DNA of 64,000 bases, taken from assembly GCA_947496215.1 (NCBI GenBank), contig CANMCF010000016.1, positions 1-64,000 of the forward strand. The letters are read 5' to 3'. The DNA is from an uncultured Bizionia sp. GTDB taxonomy: Bacteria > Bacteroidota > Bacteroidia > Flavobacteriales > Flavobacteriaceae. This document shows, piece by piece, positions 34,789 through 42,996 of the stretch. The position numbers and the translations under genes are program-made. How positions within the stretch are numbered: position 1 is the first letter of the stretch; each line of letters starts with the position of its first letter. A model generated the notes under the pieces. That model did no database searches, had not been told where the DNA came from, and was given only the letters and a program-made list of their open reading frames with translations.

Positions 34789-35859
34789 TCAATCAAGATC
34801 CACACGCAATCCCAATGAGAGATTGTTTTGTTTCACATTATTGTCTTTGAAGGTTTCAGACAAGTCGTATTTTGCATAGAGGCTCACATCTCCAACACCT
34901 ATGTAAGCTCCGATACCATAAACGAAGGGGTTAACGTTGTAGTTCTGTTTTATTTTTTGCTTGATGCGTTCTCCACCTTCCTTGTACCATAACTTTTGCT
35001 TTGCCCCAAGATTGAATCCTCCATATCCACCAATACCGACTTTGAACTTATCCCAGGTATTAAAACGAATACGATCTTTCTTTTCCACCTTTTCTGAAGG
35101 ACCAAACTCAAAGTACAAAGGGAAAACCAAATTGGTAGTTCTAAATTTTGCTTGTTTTAAATCCGATGGGAATTGCTCTATGGTGGTGACATCTCCATTC
35201 TGCACGAAATATTTGTTATCCTTTAAATCATATTTGTTCCATTGAAAGGAAAACCCATACTTTACTCTTGCAAAATTGGAATCCTTGAATATCCTCGTCT
35301 TCCAATTCCATCCCAACTCGAAAAACCCAGATCCGCCAATCTTATATGGAGAATCCCCTAGGCTTTGCCCATCGGCTATGGCATTATTCAATCCAAAGGC
35401 CAATACCAAGTCATTGCTTGTTCGAATATCGTATTTCACTGGTTTCTTTGTAGTATTTATTGAGATTCCGGTAAAACTATCTTCATCTCCAAAGGTAATT
35501 CCGAATTTCACTTTTTTGGAATCTCTATCGTAATTGAGATTGTTTCTTTCATAGAATTCTCTTTTGTTTACAAGTATTGCTATTCTATTCTCAATGTTCT
35601 GTGCTCTTTTTTTAGCAGCTGCCTCTTTTAACGCAGCTGCTTCTTCATATGTTATTTCCTTTTTGGCCACCCTTTCATTGATAGCCTCCACTTCCTTCTT
35701 CAAAGCTTCTTTTTCGCTTGCCCTGATTTTTGCCTTCAAGGCTTCTACTTTTTCCAATTTATTTTCCTTGGACTCTGCTTGTAACGTATCTTGCCCCATC
35801 ACATTCGTGACATAGAGACTTAAGAGAAAAGCGATGAGATACTGGGTAATTGTTTTCAT
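34789..35859 (-). CDS. Outer-membrane beta-barrel protein with N-terminal coiled coil
   Basis: The 356-residue protein has a signal peptide (cleavage near VMGQ, residue 22). A charged Lys/Glu/Ala-rich coiled coil (about 28-100) follows, then a Tyr/Gly-rich beta-barrel (about 110-356) ending in NLSLGLRVDLD, a typical barrel terminus. It lies 108 bases downstream of the anti-sigma gene on the same strand and may belong to that ECF regulon or operon. The precise function is unknown. Confidence 0.6.
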   Translation of the reverse strand: MKTITQYLIAFLLSLYVTNVMGQDTLQAESKENKLEKVEALKAKIRASEKEALKKEVEAINERVAKKEITYEEAAALKEAAAKKRAQNIENRIAILVNKREFYERNNLNYDRDSKKVKFGITFGDEDSFTGISINTTKKPVKYDIRTSNDLVLAFGLNNAIADGQSLGDSPYKIGGSGFFELGWNWKTRIFKDSNFARVKYGFSFQWNKYDLKDNKYFVQNGDVTTIEQFPSDLKQAKFRTTNLVFPLYFEFGPSEKVEKKDRIRFNTWDKFKVGIGGYGGFNLGAKQKLWYKEGGERIKQKIKQNYNVNPFVYGIGAYIGVGDVSLYAKYDLSETFKDNNVKQNNLSLGLRVDLD

Positions 35860-35967
35860 GATTGTTCGTTTTTGGATACCGAATATGCTTCAGTATAAAT
35901 TAATATTGACTTATTTATTGATGAATTGTTTTATGGATTTTACTACTTTGTGGTAAGCTCTTTGAAG

Positions 35968-36750
35968 TTAATCGTTCCGTTCGGCAACATAAGATTTGAC
36001 GGAGCGATAACCATCTTTCACCGTTTTTAGAAGCTTGTCTCTAAAAGACTCTTCCAAATCGTCTTCGACTTCATTCAACAGATCGTTGTAATCGAGGTTT
36101 TCTTTACTTGTCACTCTTGATCCCTTTGTAGCCATACTTTGTTCCGCCCGCTTTAAAAGCGCATCGATATCACTATCGGTAACTGTATTTTTATTTTCTG
36201 CCACCTCAATTAAAACGGTCTCGATCTTATTGTTGTTTTGTTTCTCATTATTGGCCACTAACTCATTGGAAATAGCATCTTCTTCTACTTTATCCTCCAT
36301 CTCTTCTGTAATTTCATTTCTTCTTCGCCCTTCTTTTCCTTCAGTATTTACCTTAGCCAAATATTGCACATCTACTCCCTTTTCATTAAGTTTCTCTTTT
36401 TCTTCTTTATTTTCCACATCGATGGATGTCTCTATTTTTACCAAAGATTCATTTCTCTCTTGATTAACACTATTCAACTCCACCTTGTTTTCTTCGGGCT
36501 TTGCAACATCTTCTGTATTTACCACTGTCGTTGTGCCATTTGTCTCACCGTAATTGAAATACCCATTCATCACAAACAAGATTCCTATGACGCTTGCAGC
36601 TACTCCTAGCCACCAGTACCCTTTTCTATTTTGCTTTTTATCCTCTGCCTCCAATTGTCGAGATAGTTTGTCCCAAGCATTGGCAGATGGCTCAATGGTT
36701 CTTTTTTCGAGCTTCTCTCTTATATCTTCTTCAAATTTAATTGGTGCCAT
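35968..36750 (-). CDS. Putative anti-sigma factor
   Basis: The 260-residue protein has a cytosolic N-terminal segment (KFEEDIREKLEKRTIEPSANAWDKLSRQLE), one membrane helix (about 47-64, WWLGVAASVIGILFVMNGYF) and a long, highly charged periplasmic tail rich in Glu, Lys and Asn. It overlaps the end of the ECF sigma factor gene by 14 bases. Position and topology indicate the cognate anti-sigma factor, although it lacks an obvious zinc-type anti-sigma motif. Confidence 0.7.
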   Translation of the reverse strand: MAPIKFEEDIREKLEKRTIEPSANAWDKLSRQLEAEDKKQNRKGYWWLGVAASVIGILFVMNGYFNYGETNGTTTVVNTEDVAKPEENKVELNSVNQERNESLVKIETSIDVENKEEKEKLNEKGVDVQYLAKVNTEGKEGRRRNEITEEMEDKVEEDAISNELVANNEKQNNNKIETVLIEVAENKNTVTDSDIDALLKRAEQSMATKGSRVTSKENLDYNDLLNEVEDDLEESFRDKLLKTVKDGYRSVKSYVAERND

Positions 36751-37300
36751 AACTCGATGTATTTAAATCGTTAATCTTTTGCTGAAGCATCTTCCTTGCT
36801 TTGAATAGTTGCGATTTGGAAGTTCCCAAGCTTATGTTTAGCATCTCTGCTATTTCTTGATGCTTGTACCCTTCTATTGCATACATTACAAAAACCATCT
36901 TATAGCCTTCTGGCAATGCATCTATCAATTGTTGTATTTGGTCTACTTCTATTTCCGTTTGTATGTTGTTTGTGTAATCATTGTGAATTTCCACTTCCTC
37001 CACTGAAAACTCCACTTTCTTTTGCTTCCTTAAAAAGGAAATGGATTCTCTTACCATTATCCTTCTTATCCAACCTTCAAAACTTCCTTCCCCCTTAAAG
37101 CTCTTCAAATTGGAAAAGACTTTGAAAAACCCGTTGAGCATCACCTCCTCTGCATGTTGCACGTCTTTGATGTAGTAGCGGCATACACTCAACATCTTTG
37201 GCGCATGCAGCTCGTACAATATGTGCTGAGCTTCACGATTGTTTTTGATGGCTCTCTTTATGAGCTTGGCTTCGTTTTTATATAATTGAATTACTTTCAA
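36737..37300 (-). CDS. ECF-type RNA polymerase sigma factor
   Basis: The 187-residue protein has the sigma region 2 (about 25-95, with AEEVMLNGFFKVFSNLKSFKGEGSFEGWIRRIMVRES in the usual order) and region 4 (about 125-180, with LPEGYKMVFVMYAIEGYKHQEIAEML and SLGTSKSQLFKARKML). It should direct RNA polymerase to promoters controlled by an envelope signal through the coupled anti-sigma factor. Confidence 0.92.
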   Translation of the reverse strand: MKVIQLYKNEAKLIKRAIKNNREAQHILYELHAPKMLSVCRYYIKDVQHAEEVMLNGFFKVFSNLKSFKGEGSFEGWIRRIMVRESISFLRKQKKVEFSVEEVEIHNDYTNNIQTEIEVDQIQQLIDALPEGYKMVFVMYAIEGYKHQEIAEMLNISLGTSKSQLFKARKMLQQKINDLNTSSYGTN

Positions 37301-37377
37301 AAAAGCGATAGTTTTAGTCTTCTATTTACAAAGACGCAAAAGTTGTGCTAATGGTTGCCTTGAGTCTTAAAAAAAAA

Positions 37378-38355
37378 TTATTTTTTTCTTTCGATAACGT
37401 AATTCACCATCAATTCCAATGAAGATTTGTATTCGGAACTTGGGAATTCATTTAGTATTTGCAAGGCTTCGGATTGAAAGTCCTTCATTTTTGACACTGC
37501 ATAATCCAATCCTCCATTGCTTTTCACAAAATCGATGACTTCGTTGACCCGCTTTTTGTCCTTGTTATGGTTCTTTATGGAATTGATAAGCCATTTCTTA
37601 TCCTTTTTACCGCAATTGTTGAGTACATGAATCAAAGGCAAGGTCATTTTTTGCTCTTTGATGTCTATCCCCACCGGTTTCCCAATGCTCTTGGATCCGT
37701 AATCGAATAGGTCGTCCTTTATTTGAAAGGCCATTCCTATGAGTTCTCCAAACTTTCGCATGGATTCCACCTCTGCCCCATCCGGTTTTACGGATGCGGC
37801 TCCCAAACTACAACAAGCAGCAATGAGCGTTGCTGTCTTTTGGCGAATTATATCGTAATAGATGGCCTCCGTTATGTCCAGTTTCCTTGCTTTTTCTATT
37901 TGAAGCAATTCGCCTTCACTCATTTCCCTTACTGCAACGGAAATGATCTTCAGCAAATCGAAATCGCCATTGTCTATGGATAACAACAATCCTTTTGAAA
38001 GTAGAAAATCACCTATGAGTACGGCTATCTTGTTTTTCCATAGTGCATTTATGGAAAAGAATCCTCGACGTTGATTGCTATCATCCACGACATCATCATG
38101 TACCAAAGTGGCAGTATGAATCAGTTCTATTACCGATGCTCCTCTATAGGTACGATCCACAACTTCCCCGTTGGATACCATCTTGGCAACCAAAAAGACG
38201 AACATAGGTCGCATTTGCTTTCCTTTCCTGTTTACGATGTAGTGTGTGATGCGATTTAACAAGGCAACTTTGGAAGACATAGCCAAACGAAACTTCTTTT
38301 CGAAAAGTTCCATTTCGTACGCTATGGGTTGTTTTATTTGTTCGGTTATTTTCAC
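37378..38355 (-). CDS. Polyprenyl diphosphate synthase
   Basis: The 325-residue trans-prenyltransferase condenses isopentenyl units. The first Asp-rich motif is DDVVDD (in HTATLVHDDVVDD, about 85) and the second is KDDLFDY (about 216). GKQMRPMFVFL and GKPVGIDIKEQKMTLP are also present. It probably makes the long side chain of menaquinone, the usual role of this enzyme in Bacteroidota. That product length is an inference. A run of nine T residues follows its stop codon on the minus strand. Confidence 0.9.
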   Translation of the reverse strand: MKITEQIKQPIAYEMELFEKKFRLAMSSKVALLNRITHYIVNRKGKQMRPMFVFLVAKMVSNGEVVDRTYRGASVIELIHTATLVHDDVVDDSNQRRGFFSINALWKNKIAVLIGDFLLSKGLLLSIDNGDFDLLKIISVAVREMSEGELLQIEKARKLDITEAIYYDIIRQKTATLIAACCSLGAASVKPDGAEVESMRKFGELIGMAFQIKDDLFDYGSKSIGKPVGIDIKEQKMTLPLIHVLNNCGKKDKKWLINSIKNHNKDKKRVNEVIDFVKSNGGLDYAVSKMKDFQSEALQILNEFPSSEYKSSLELMVNYVIERKK

Positions 38356-38398
38356 AGGTTTAGCAAATATAACACTTCGTTAAAATAAAAAAGAAATT

Positions 38399-39439
38399 TT
38401 AGCTCTTATTTGCCAATTGCCCACAAGCCGCATCGATATCCTTTCCTCGGCTCCTACGGACATTGACAACAATTCTGTTTTTTTCCAAATGGTAGATGTA
38501 GTCGTCTATGGCTTTGCTAGATGCTTGTTGAAATTGCCCATCATCTATGGGGTTGTATTCTATGATGTTTACTTTGCATGGTACGTATTTACAGAAACGT
38601 ACCAATGCATCTATGTCCTTTTGAGAATCGTTGATCCCATCCCATACCACATATTCGTAAGTTATCTTGCGTTGTGTCTTCTCATACCAATACTCCAATG
38701 CTTCTTTTAGATCTTTGAGAGGAAAAGTTTCGTTGAAAGGCATTATTGTCGTTCTTACCTCATCTATCGCAGAATGCAAGGATACAGCCAAATTGAACTT
38801 CACCTCGTCATCTGCCATCTTCTTTATTATCTTTGGCACTCCAGAAGTAGAAACAACGATTCGCTTTGGGGACATCCCCAATCCTTCCGGGGATGTTATT
38901 TTGTCTATGGCCTTGATTACATTGTTGTAGTTCATGAGTGGTTCTCCCATTCCCATAAACACAATGTTGCTCAAAGGTCTATTGAAATACAGTTTGCTTT
39001 CTTTGTCTATGGCCAATACTTGATCGTAGATTTCATCTGGATTCAAATTACGCATTCGCTTCAATCTTGCTGTCGCACAAAACTTGCAATCCAAACTACA
39101 CCCAACTTGACTAGATACGCAGGCCGTTGTTCTGGTCTCGGTGGGAATCAATACCGATTCCACGATCAATCCATCATGCAGGCGTACTGCATTTTTTACG
39201 GTACCGTCATTGCTTCTTTGCATCGTGTCCACCTCTATGTGGTTTATCACAAAGTTATCTTCCAGCATTTGCCTTGTCTGCTTGGACAGATTCGTCATGT
39301 CCTCAAAAACATGGGCGCCTTTGTTCCAAAGCCATTCGTATACTTGATTACCACGAAAAGCTTTATCTCCCTCTTTTTCGAAAAAGGCCCTTAGCTGGTC
39401 TTTTGTCAATGCCCTGATGTCTTTTTTCTTGATTGCCAT
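38399..39439 (-). CDS. rlmN: Dual-specificity RNA methyltransferase RlmN
   Basis: The 346-residue radical SAM enzyme methylates C2 of A2503 in 23S rRNA and of A37 in some tRNAs. The cluster motif is CSLDCKFC (in SQVGCSLDCKFCATA). GMGEPLMNYNN and the late Cys in the DIDAACGQL tail, needed for the methyl-transfer mechanism, are present. The internal ATG giving MAIKKKDIR is chosen. The 11 residues of the longer frame are hydrophobic and not family-like. It lies 43 bases upstream of the polyprenyl synthase gene on the same strand. Confidence 0.95.
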   Translation of the reverse strand: MAIKKKDIRALTKDQLRAFFEKEGDKAFRGNQVYEWLWNKGAHVFEDMTNLSKQTRQMLEDNFVINHIEVDTMQRSNDGTVKNAVRLHDGLIVESVLIPTETRTTACVSSQVGCSLDCKFCATARLKRMRNLNPDEIYDQVLAIDKESKLYFNRPLSNIVFMGMGEPLMNYNNVIKAIDKITSPEGLGMSPKRIVVSTSGVPKIIKKMADDEVKFNLAVSLHSAIDEVRTTIMPFNETFPLKDLKEALEYWYEKTQRKITYEYVVWDGINDSQKDIDALVRFCKYVPCKVNIIEYNPIDDGQFQQASSKAIDDYIYHLEKNRIVVNVRRSRGKDIDAACGQLANKS

Positions 39440-39519
39440 AAGTCTTGCAAAAATAGTGAAACAAATACCCAATTACGAATTATATCATATCCATAATGTT
39501 TCATCTATGTTTCAATACT

Positions 39520-39557
39520 AAAAAAACCTTGATTCAATTTATGTCATGAATCAAGGT
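39520..39557 (-). terminator. Intrinsic terminator of queA
   Basis: The stem ACCTTGATTCA/TGAATCAAGGT, with a 10-base loop, is followed on the minus strand by a T-run. It lies 33 bases past the queA stop codon. Confidence 0.85.
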
Positions 39558-39589
39558 CTTGTATGTTTTCGTTTCGAATTTATTGATGT

Positions 39590-40639
39590 TTAGATAATTA
39601 ACATCGCATCTCCATAACTGTAAAATTTATATTTTTCCTTTACCGCTTCTTCATATGCCCTCAATATGAAATCATGACCTGCAAAGGCTGATGCCATCAT
39701 CAACAATGTTGATTTTGGTGTATGAAAATTGGTAATCATTGCATTTGCTATGCTAAATTCGTAAGGTGGGAATATGAACTTGTTTGTCCAACCATCGATC
39801 TCGTTCAATGTTGAATTCGATGACACTGCACTTTCCACTGCTCGCATGGCCGTAGTACCAACTGCACAAATTCGCCTTCTGCTTTTCAAGGCTGCATTTA
39901 TCGTCTCAACCGTCTTTGGTCCTATGAACACTTCCTCACTATCCATTTTGTGTTTGGATAGATCTTCCACCTCTACTGGGTTGAATGTTCCCAAACCGAC
40001 ATGTAATGTCACCTCGGCAAAATCCACTCCTTTAATCTCCAAACGCTTCAATAGGTGCTTGGAAAAGTGTAATCCAGCCGTGGGTGCAGCAACAGCTCCT
40101 TCTTCCTTTGCAAAAATGGTTTGGTAACGATCTTCATCTTCCGGCTCGACATCTCTTTTTATGTATTTAGGTAGTGGAGTTTCTCCCAATGTCTTCAATT
40201 TATCACGAAACTCCGTATAAGATCCATCGTAAAGAAAACGCAATGTTCTTCCTCTTGATGTCGTATTGTCTATTACTTCGGCTACCAAAGTCTCATCATC
40301 TCCAAAATACAGTTTGTTACCTATTCTTATCTTACGAGCTGGATCTACCAAAACATCCCAAAGGCGCTGTTCTTCATTTAGCTCCCTCAACAAGAACACT
40401 TCGATTCTAGCTCCTGTTTTCTCCTTGTTTCCGTATAAACGTGCTGGAAACACCTTCGTGTTGTTGAGAATCATTACATCATCTTCATCAAAATAATCGA
40501 TAAGATCCTTAAACTGCTTGTGTTCTATGGTTTGTTCTTTTCTATTTAAAACCATTAAGCGAGATTCGTCCCTATGCTCTGATGGATATTCCGCCAATAG
40601 CTCTTCTGGTAACTCGAATCCAAAGTTTGATAATTTCAT
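39590..40639 (-). CDS. queA: S-adenosylmethionine:tRNA ribosyltransferase-isomerase
   Basis: The 349-residue QueA builds epoxyqueuosine in tRNA by transferring the ribosyl group of SAM. Family motifs include [22 protein letters not shown] at the N-terminus (in two blocks), [32 protein letters not shown] and [20 protein letters not shown]. Length is normal. The start codon lies inside the first copy of a 28 bp direct repeat. Confidence 0.95.
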   Translation of the reverse strand: MKLSNFGFELPEELLAEYPSEHRDESRLMVLNRKEQTIEHKQFKDLIDYFDEDDVMILNNTKVFPARLYGNKEKTGARIEVFLLRELNEEQRLWDVLVDPARKIRIGNKLYFGDDETLVAEVIDNTTSRGRTLRFLYDGSYTEFRDKLKTLGETPLPKYIKRDVEPEDEDRYQTIFAKEEGAVAAPTAGLHFSKHLLKRLEIKGVDFAEVTLHVGLGTFNPVEVEDLSKHKMDSEEVFIGPKTVETINAALKSRRRICAVGTTAMRAVESAVSSNSTLNEIDGWTNKFIFPPYEFSIANAMITNFHTPKSTLLMMASAFAGHDFILRAYEEAVKEKYKFYSYGDAMLII

Positions 40640-40757
40640 TTGCTAGTTGTTTAATTATTTTTATCGGTCAAATGGTGCATTCAATGGTATGTTATTGCTA
40701 ACATAAATACCTTTTATATGATTGAATGGTTCATTTGCTAGTTGTTTAATTATTTTT
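40635..40757. repeat. 28 bp direct repeat, copies at 40635-40662 and 40730-40757
   Basis: The unit begins TTCATTTGCTAGTTGTTTAA and ends ATTATTTTT. Both copies are identical over 28 bases and 95 bases apart. The first copy spans the queA start codon and leader. The second repeats that start region upstream without a coding sequence behind it. It looks like a short local duplication. The rest of the 258 bp gap up to aroA holds no gene. Confidence 0.7.
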
Positions 40758-40897
40758 TAGTTGTTGAATGACTCTACCTTCCTTTGTAATTACATCCCCT
40801 ATAAATTATAAAGGAACCATTCTACACAATTTATTTTTAGAAAGTTGCAAATATACAATCTCGAGATAGGCGTTGTCAAGTAAATGACTGATTATTA

Positions 40898-42130
40898 TTA
40901 ATCAAACTGAAATCCAATTGCTTTGAGGTCTTCCCAAAATGCAGGATAAGATTTTGACACCACTGCCGAATCTTCAATGACAATGGGCACCTTCAAAGCC
41001 AAAGGTGCAAATGCCATAGCCATTCTATGATCATTGTAAGTTGCTATGGAAATATTTTCATTTATTGTTTTTGAGGCTGACAAATGCAATGCATCCTCTG
41101 TTATCTCGACAACACCTCCCAATTTTTCTATTTCGGCCTTCAAAGCTTCCAACCTATCCGTTTCCTTGATCTTGAGCGTATGCAACCCTTTCAACTTGCA
41201 CTCCTGCCCCAAAGCAAACGCCGTCACGGAAATAGTCTGAGCTATGTCCGGTGAATTTGCCAAATCGAAATCTATCACCATTTCATTATCGATCACTCTC
41301 GATTTGGTCAACATTATGCTGTTTTCTCCAAATGTAGTTTCTACTCCAAAATCTTTATATAATCTTGCCAAAGCGGAGTCGCCTTGCAAGCTGTTTTTCT
41401 TGTATGATGACAATTCGATGCTCGTACCGACCTCGGTCAAAGCAACGATCCCATAGAAATATGATGCCGACGACCAATCGGATTCCACAACCAATCCTGT
41501 AGGATGCTCAAGATTTTCGATTCTAGGCTTTACCGTAATTACGTTATCTGAAAAATGAGTCTCTATCCCTATTTGATTCAAAAGGCTCAATGTCATTTCA
41601 ATATATGGAACTGATGTTATCTTTCCTTCCAAACTCAACTCCAAACCGTTTTCCAATTTGGCGGCAATCAATAACAATGCTGATATGTATTGACTACTTA
41701 CGTTGGCTTTTAAGTTAACCTTATGTTTTGTTATCTTTTGTCCTTTTATCAACAATGGTGGGTAACCTTCATTTTCCTTGTAGCTTATGCTTGCTCCCAA
41801 TTGATTTAGTGCATCCACCAAAATCTTGATTGGACGCTCTTTCATCCTTTTAGATCCCGTAAGTTCTATTTCCCTTCCTTCTTGGGTTGAAAAGAATGCC
41901 GTTAAAAAACGCATTGCTGTTCCTGCGTGATGAATGTCCACCAGATTGGAATCCGACGTCAATGCCTTTGTCATCAATTGGGAATCATCGGAGTTCGATA
42001 CGTTTTCAATTTGAAGTTTGGGAAACAAGGCTTGTAGCAATAACAACCTATTCGATTCACTTTTCGAACCAGTGATTGTAATTTTTGATTGTCGATTGTC
42101 GATTGTCGATTTTTTAATGTGTAGGCTCAT
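40898..42130 (-). CDS. aroA: 3-phosphoshikimate 1-carboxyvinyltransferase (EPSP synthase)
   Basis: The 410-residue enzyme makes EPSP in the shikimate pathway. Key segments are ITGSKSESNRLLLLQAL (substrate site), HHAGTAMRFLTAF, LKIKETDRLEALKAEIEKLG and YNDHRMAMAFAPLAL. It is slightly short, as is typical for Bacteroidota. Codons about 8-14 are built from a 7-base tandem repeat, an unusual place for one. It follows the MazG-like gene by 16 bases on the same strand. Confidence 0.94.
   Translation of the reverse strand: MSLHIKKSTIDNRQSKITITGSKSESNRLLLLQALFPKLQIENVSNSDDSQLMTKALTSDSNLVDIHHAGTAMRFLTAFFSTQEGREIELTGSKRMKERPIKILVDALNQLGASISYKENEGYPPLLIKGQKITKHKVNLKANVSSQYISALLLIAAKLENGLELSLEGKITSVPYIEMTLSLLNQIGIETHFSDNVITVKPRIENLEHPTGLVVESDWSSASYFYGIVALTEVGTSIELSSYKKNSLQGDSALARLYKDFGVETTFGENSIMLTKSRVIDNEMVIDFDLANSPDIAQTISVTAFALGQECKLKGLHTLKIKETDRLEALKAEIEKLGGVVEITEDALHLSASKTINENISIATYNDHRMAMAFAPLALKVPIVIEDSAVVSKSYPAFWEDLKAIGFQFD
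42087..42110. repeat. Heptanucleotide tandem repeat inside the 5' end of aroA
   Basis: The unit GATTGTC occurs three times, followed by GAT (24 bases). A gain or loss of one unit would shift the aroA reading frame. Confidence 0.8.
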
Positions 42131-42146
42131 GAGAAAATTTCTCTTT

Positions 42147-42473
42147 TTATTTTAATTTTTGGTTGTTTTGGTGTCTATCATGATCACGCTTTGTCTTCAG
42201 GTCTAGTTTCTTGTCAAACGCCTCTTGTAGGTTTATCCCTGTCTGGTTAGCCAAACATAGCACCACAAACATCACATCGGCAAGCTCCTCTCCCAAATCT
42301 TTGTCTTTATCGCTTTCCTTCTCACTCTGTTCACCATATCTTCTTGCGATTATACGAGCGACTTCACCAACCTCTTCCGTAAGTTGTGCCATATTGGTCA
42401 GTTCATTAAAGTAACGAACGCCATGTTCTTTTATCCAGTTGTCCACTGCCAACTGCGCATTTTCAATGTTCAT
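42147..42473 (-). CDS. MazG-like nucleotide pyrophosphohydrolase
   Basis: The 108-residue protein belongs to the all-alpha NTP pyrophosphohydrolase superfamily. The metal-binding acidic motifs are EEVGEVARI (about 30) and EELADVMFVVLCLANQTG (about 62-80). Such small enzymes hydrolyse non-canonical or excess nucleotides. It overlaps the membrane hydrolase gene upstream by 11 bases and precedes aroA. Confidence 0.88.
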   Translation of the reverse strand: MNIENAQLAVDNWIKEHGVRYFNELTNMAQLTEEVGEVARIIARRYGEQSEKESDKDKDLGEELADVMFVVLCLANQTGINLQEAFDKKLDLKTKRDHDRHQNNQKLK

Positions 42474-42984
42474 TGTTTTTTCTTTTAAAATGTAAAAATA
42501 ATAAAACCAAGAGGCATGGAATAGCGATATACTTTAATTCGCTAAAAATAACTTGCAATCCCCATTCGGAGAAAAACTTACTGACACCTATGGGAGATAC
42601 CCTTATGACTTTAAATGGTAGAAAAAAGCGTTCATAGCTAAACGGAATTAAAAACCCAACACCTTCTCCTCCTGTGGTCAAAGCATCCAAAACACCATGG
42701 GATATTGTTGATAGGGAAAGTACCAAAAAGAAGATGATTTTTCTTTGCTTACCGAATAATAAGGCCAACAGACCTCCCCAAAGCATGGCAAATACAATCG
42801 AATGTGTAAATCCCCTATGCCCCAAAGGATGCAAATATGGGATGCCAAAGTTGAATGCCAAGACGTCCATATCTGGAAGTATCGCCGATCCCATTGCCAG
42901 GAAAAGCAATAACTTGCTAGTTTTGGAACTTGCAACCTTGGCTATCGTATAACCGACCAAACCATGTCCAAACAATGATGCCAT
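42463..42984 (-). CDS. YdjM-type membrane-bound metal-dependent hydrolase
   Basis: The 173-residue protein has about four membrane helices and the conserved polar motifs of the YdjM/LexA-binding-inner-membrane family: HGLVGYTIAK at the N-terminus, SAILPDMDVL, HRGFTHSIVFA and HGVLDALTTGG. These His/Asp residues probably bind a metal. Catalytic activity is inferred from the family. It lies 12 bases downstream of the second DUF3857 gene. Confidence 0.82.
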   Translation of the reverse strand: MASLFGHGLVGYTIAKVASSKTSKLLLFLAMGSAILPDMDVLAFNFGIPYLHPLGHRGFTHSIVFAMLWGGLLALLFGKQRKIIFFLVLSLSTISHGVLDALTTGGEGVGFLIPFSYERFFLPFKVIRVSPIGVSKFFSEWGLQVIFSELKYIAIPCLLVLLFLHFKRKNNEH

Positions 42985-42996
42985 CCTTTAACTTTG

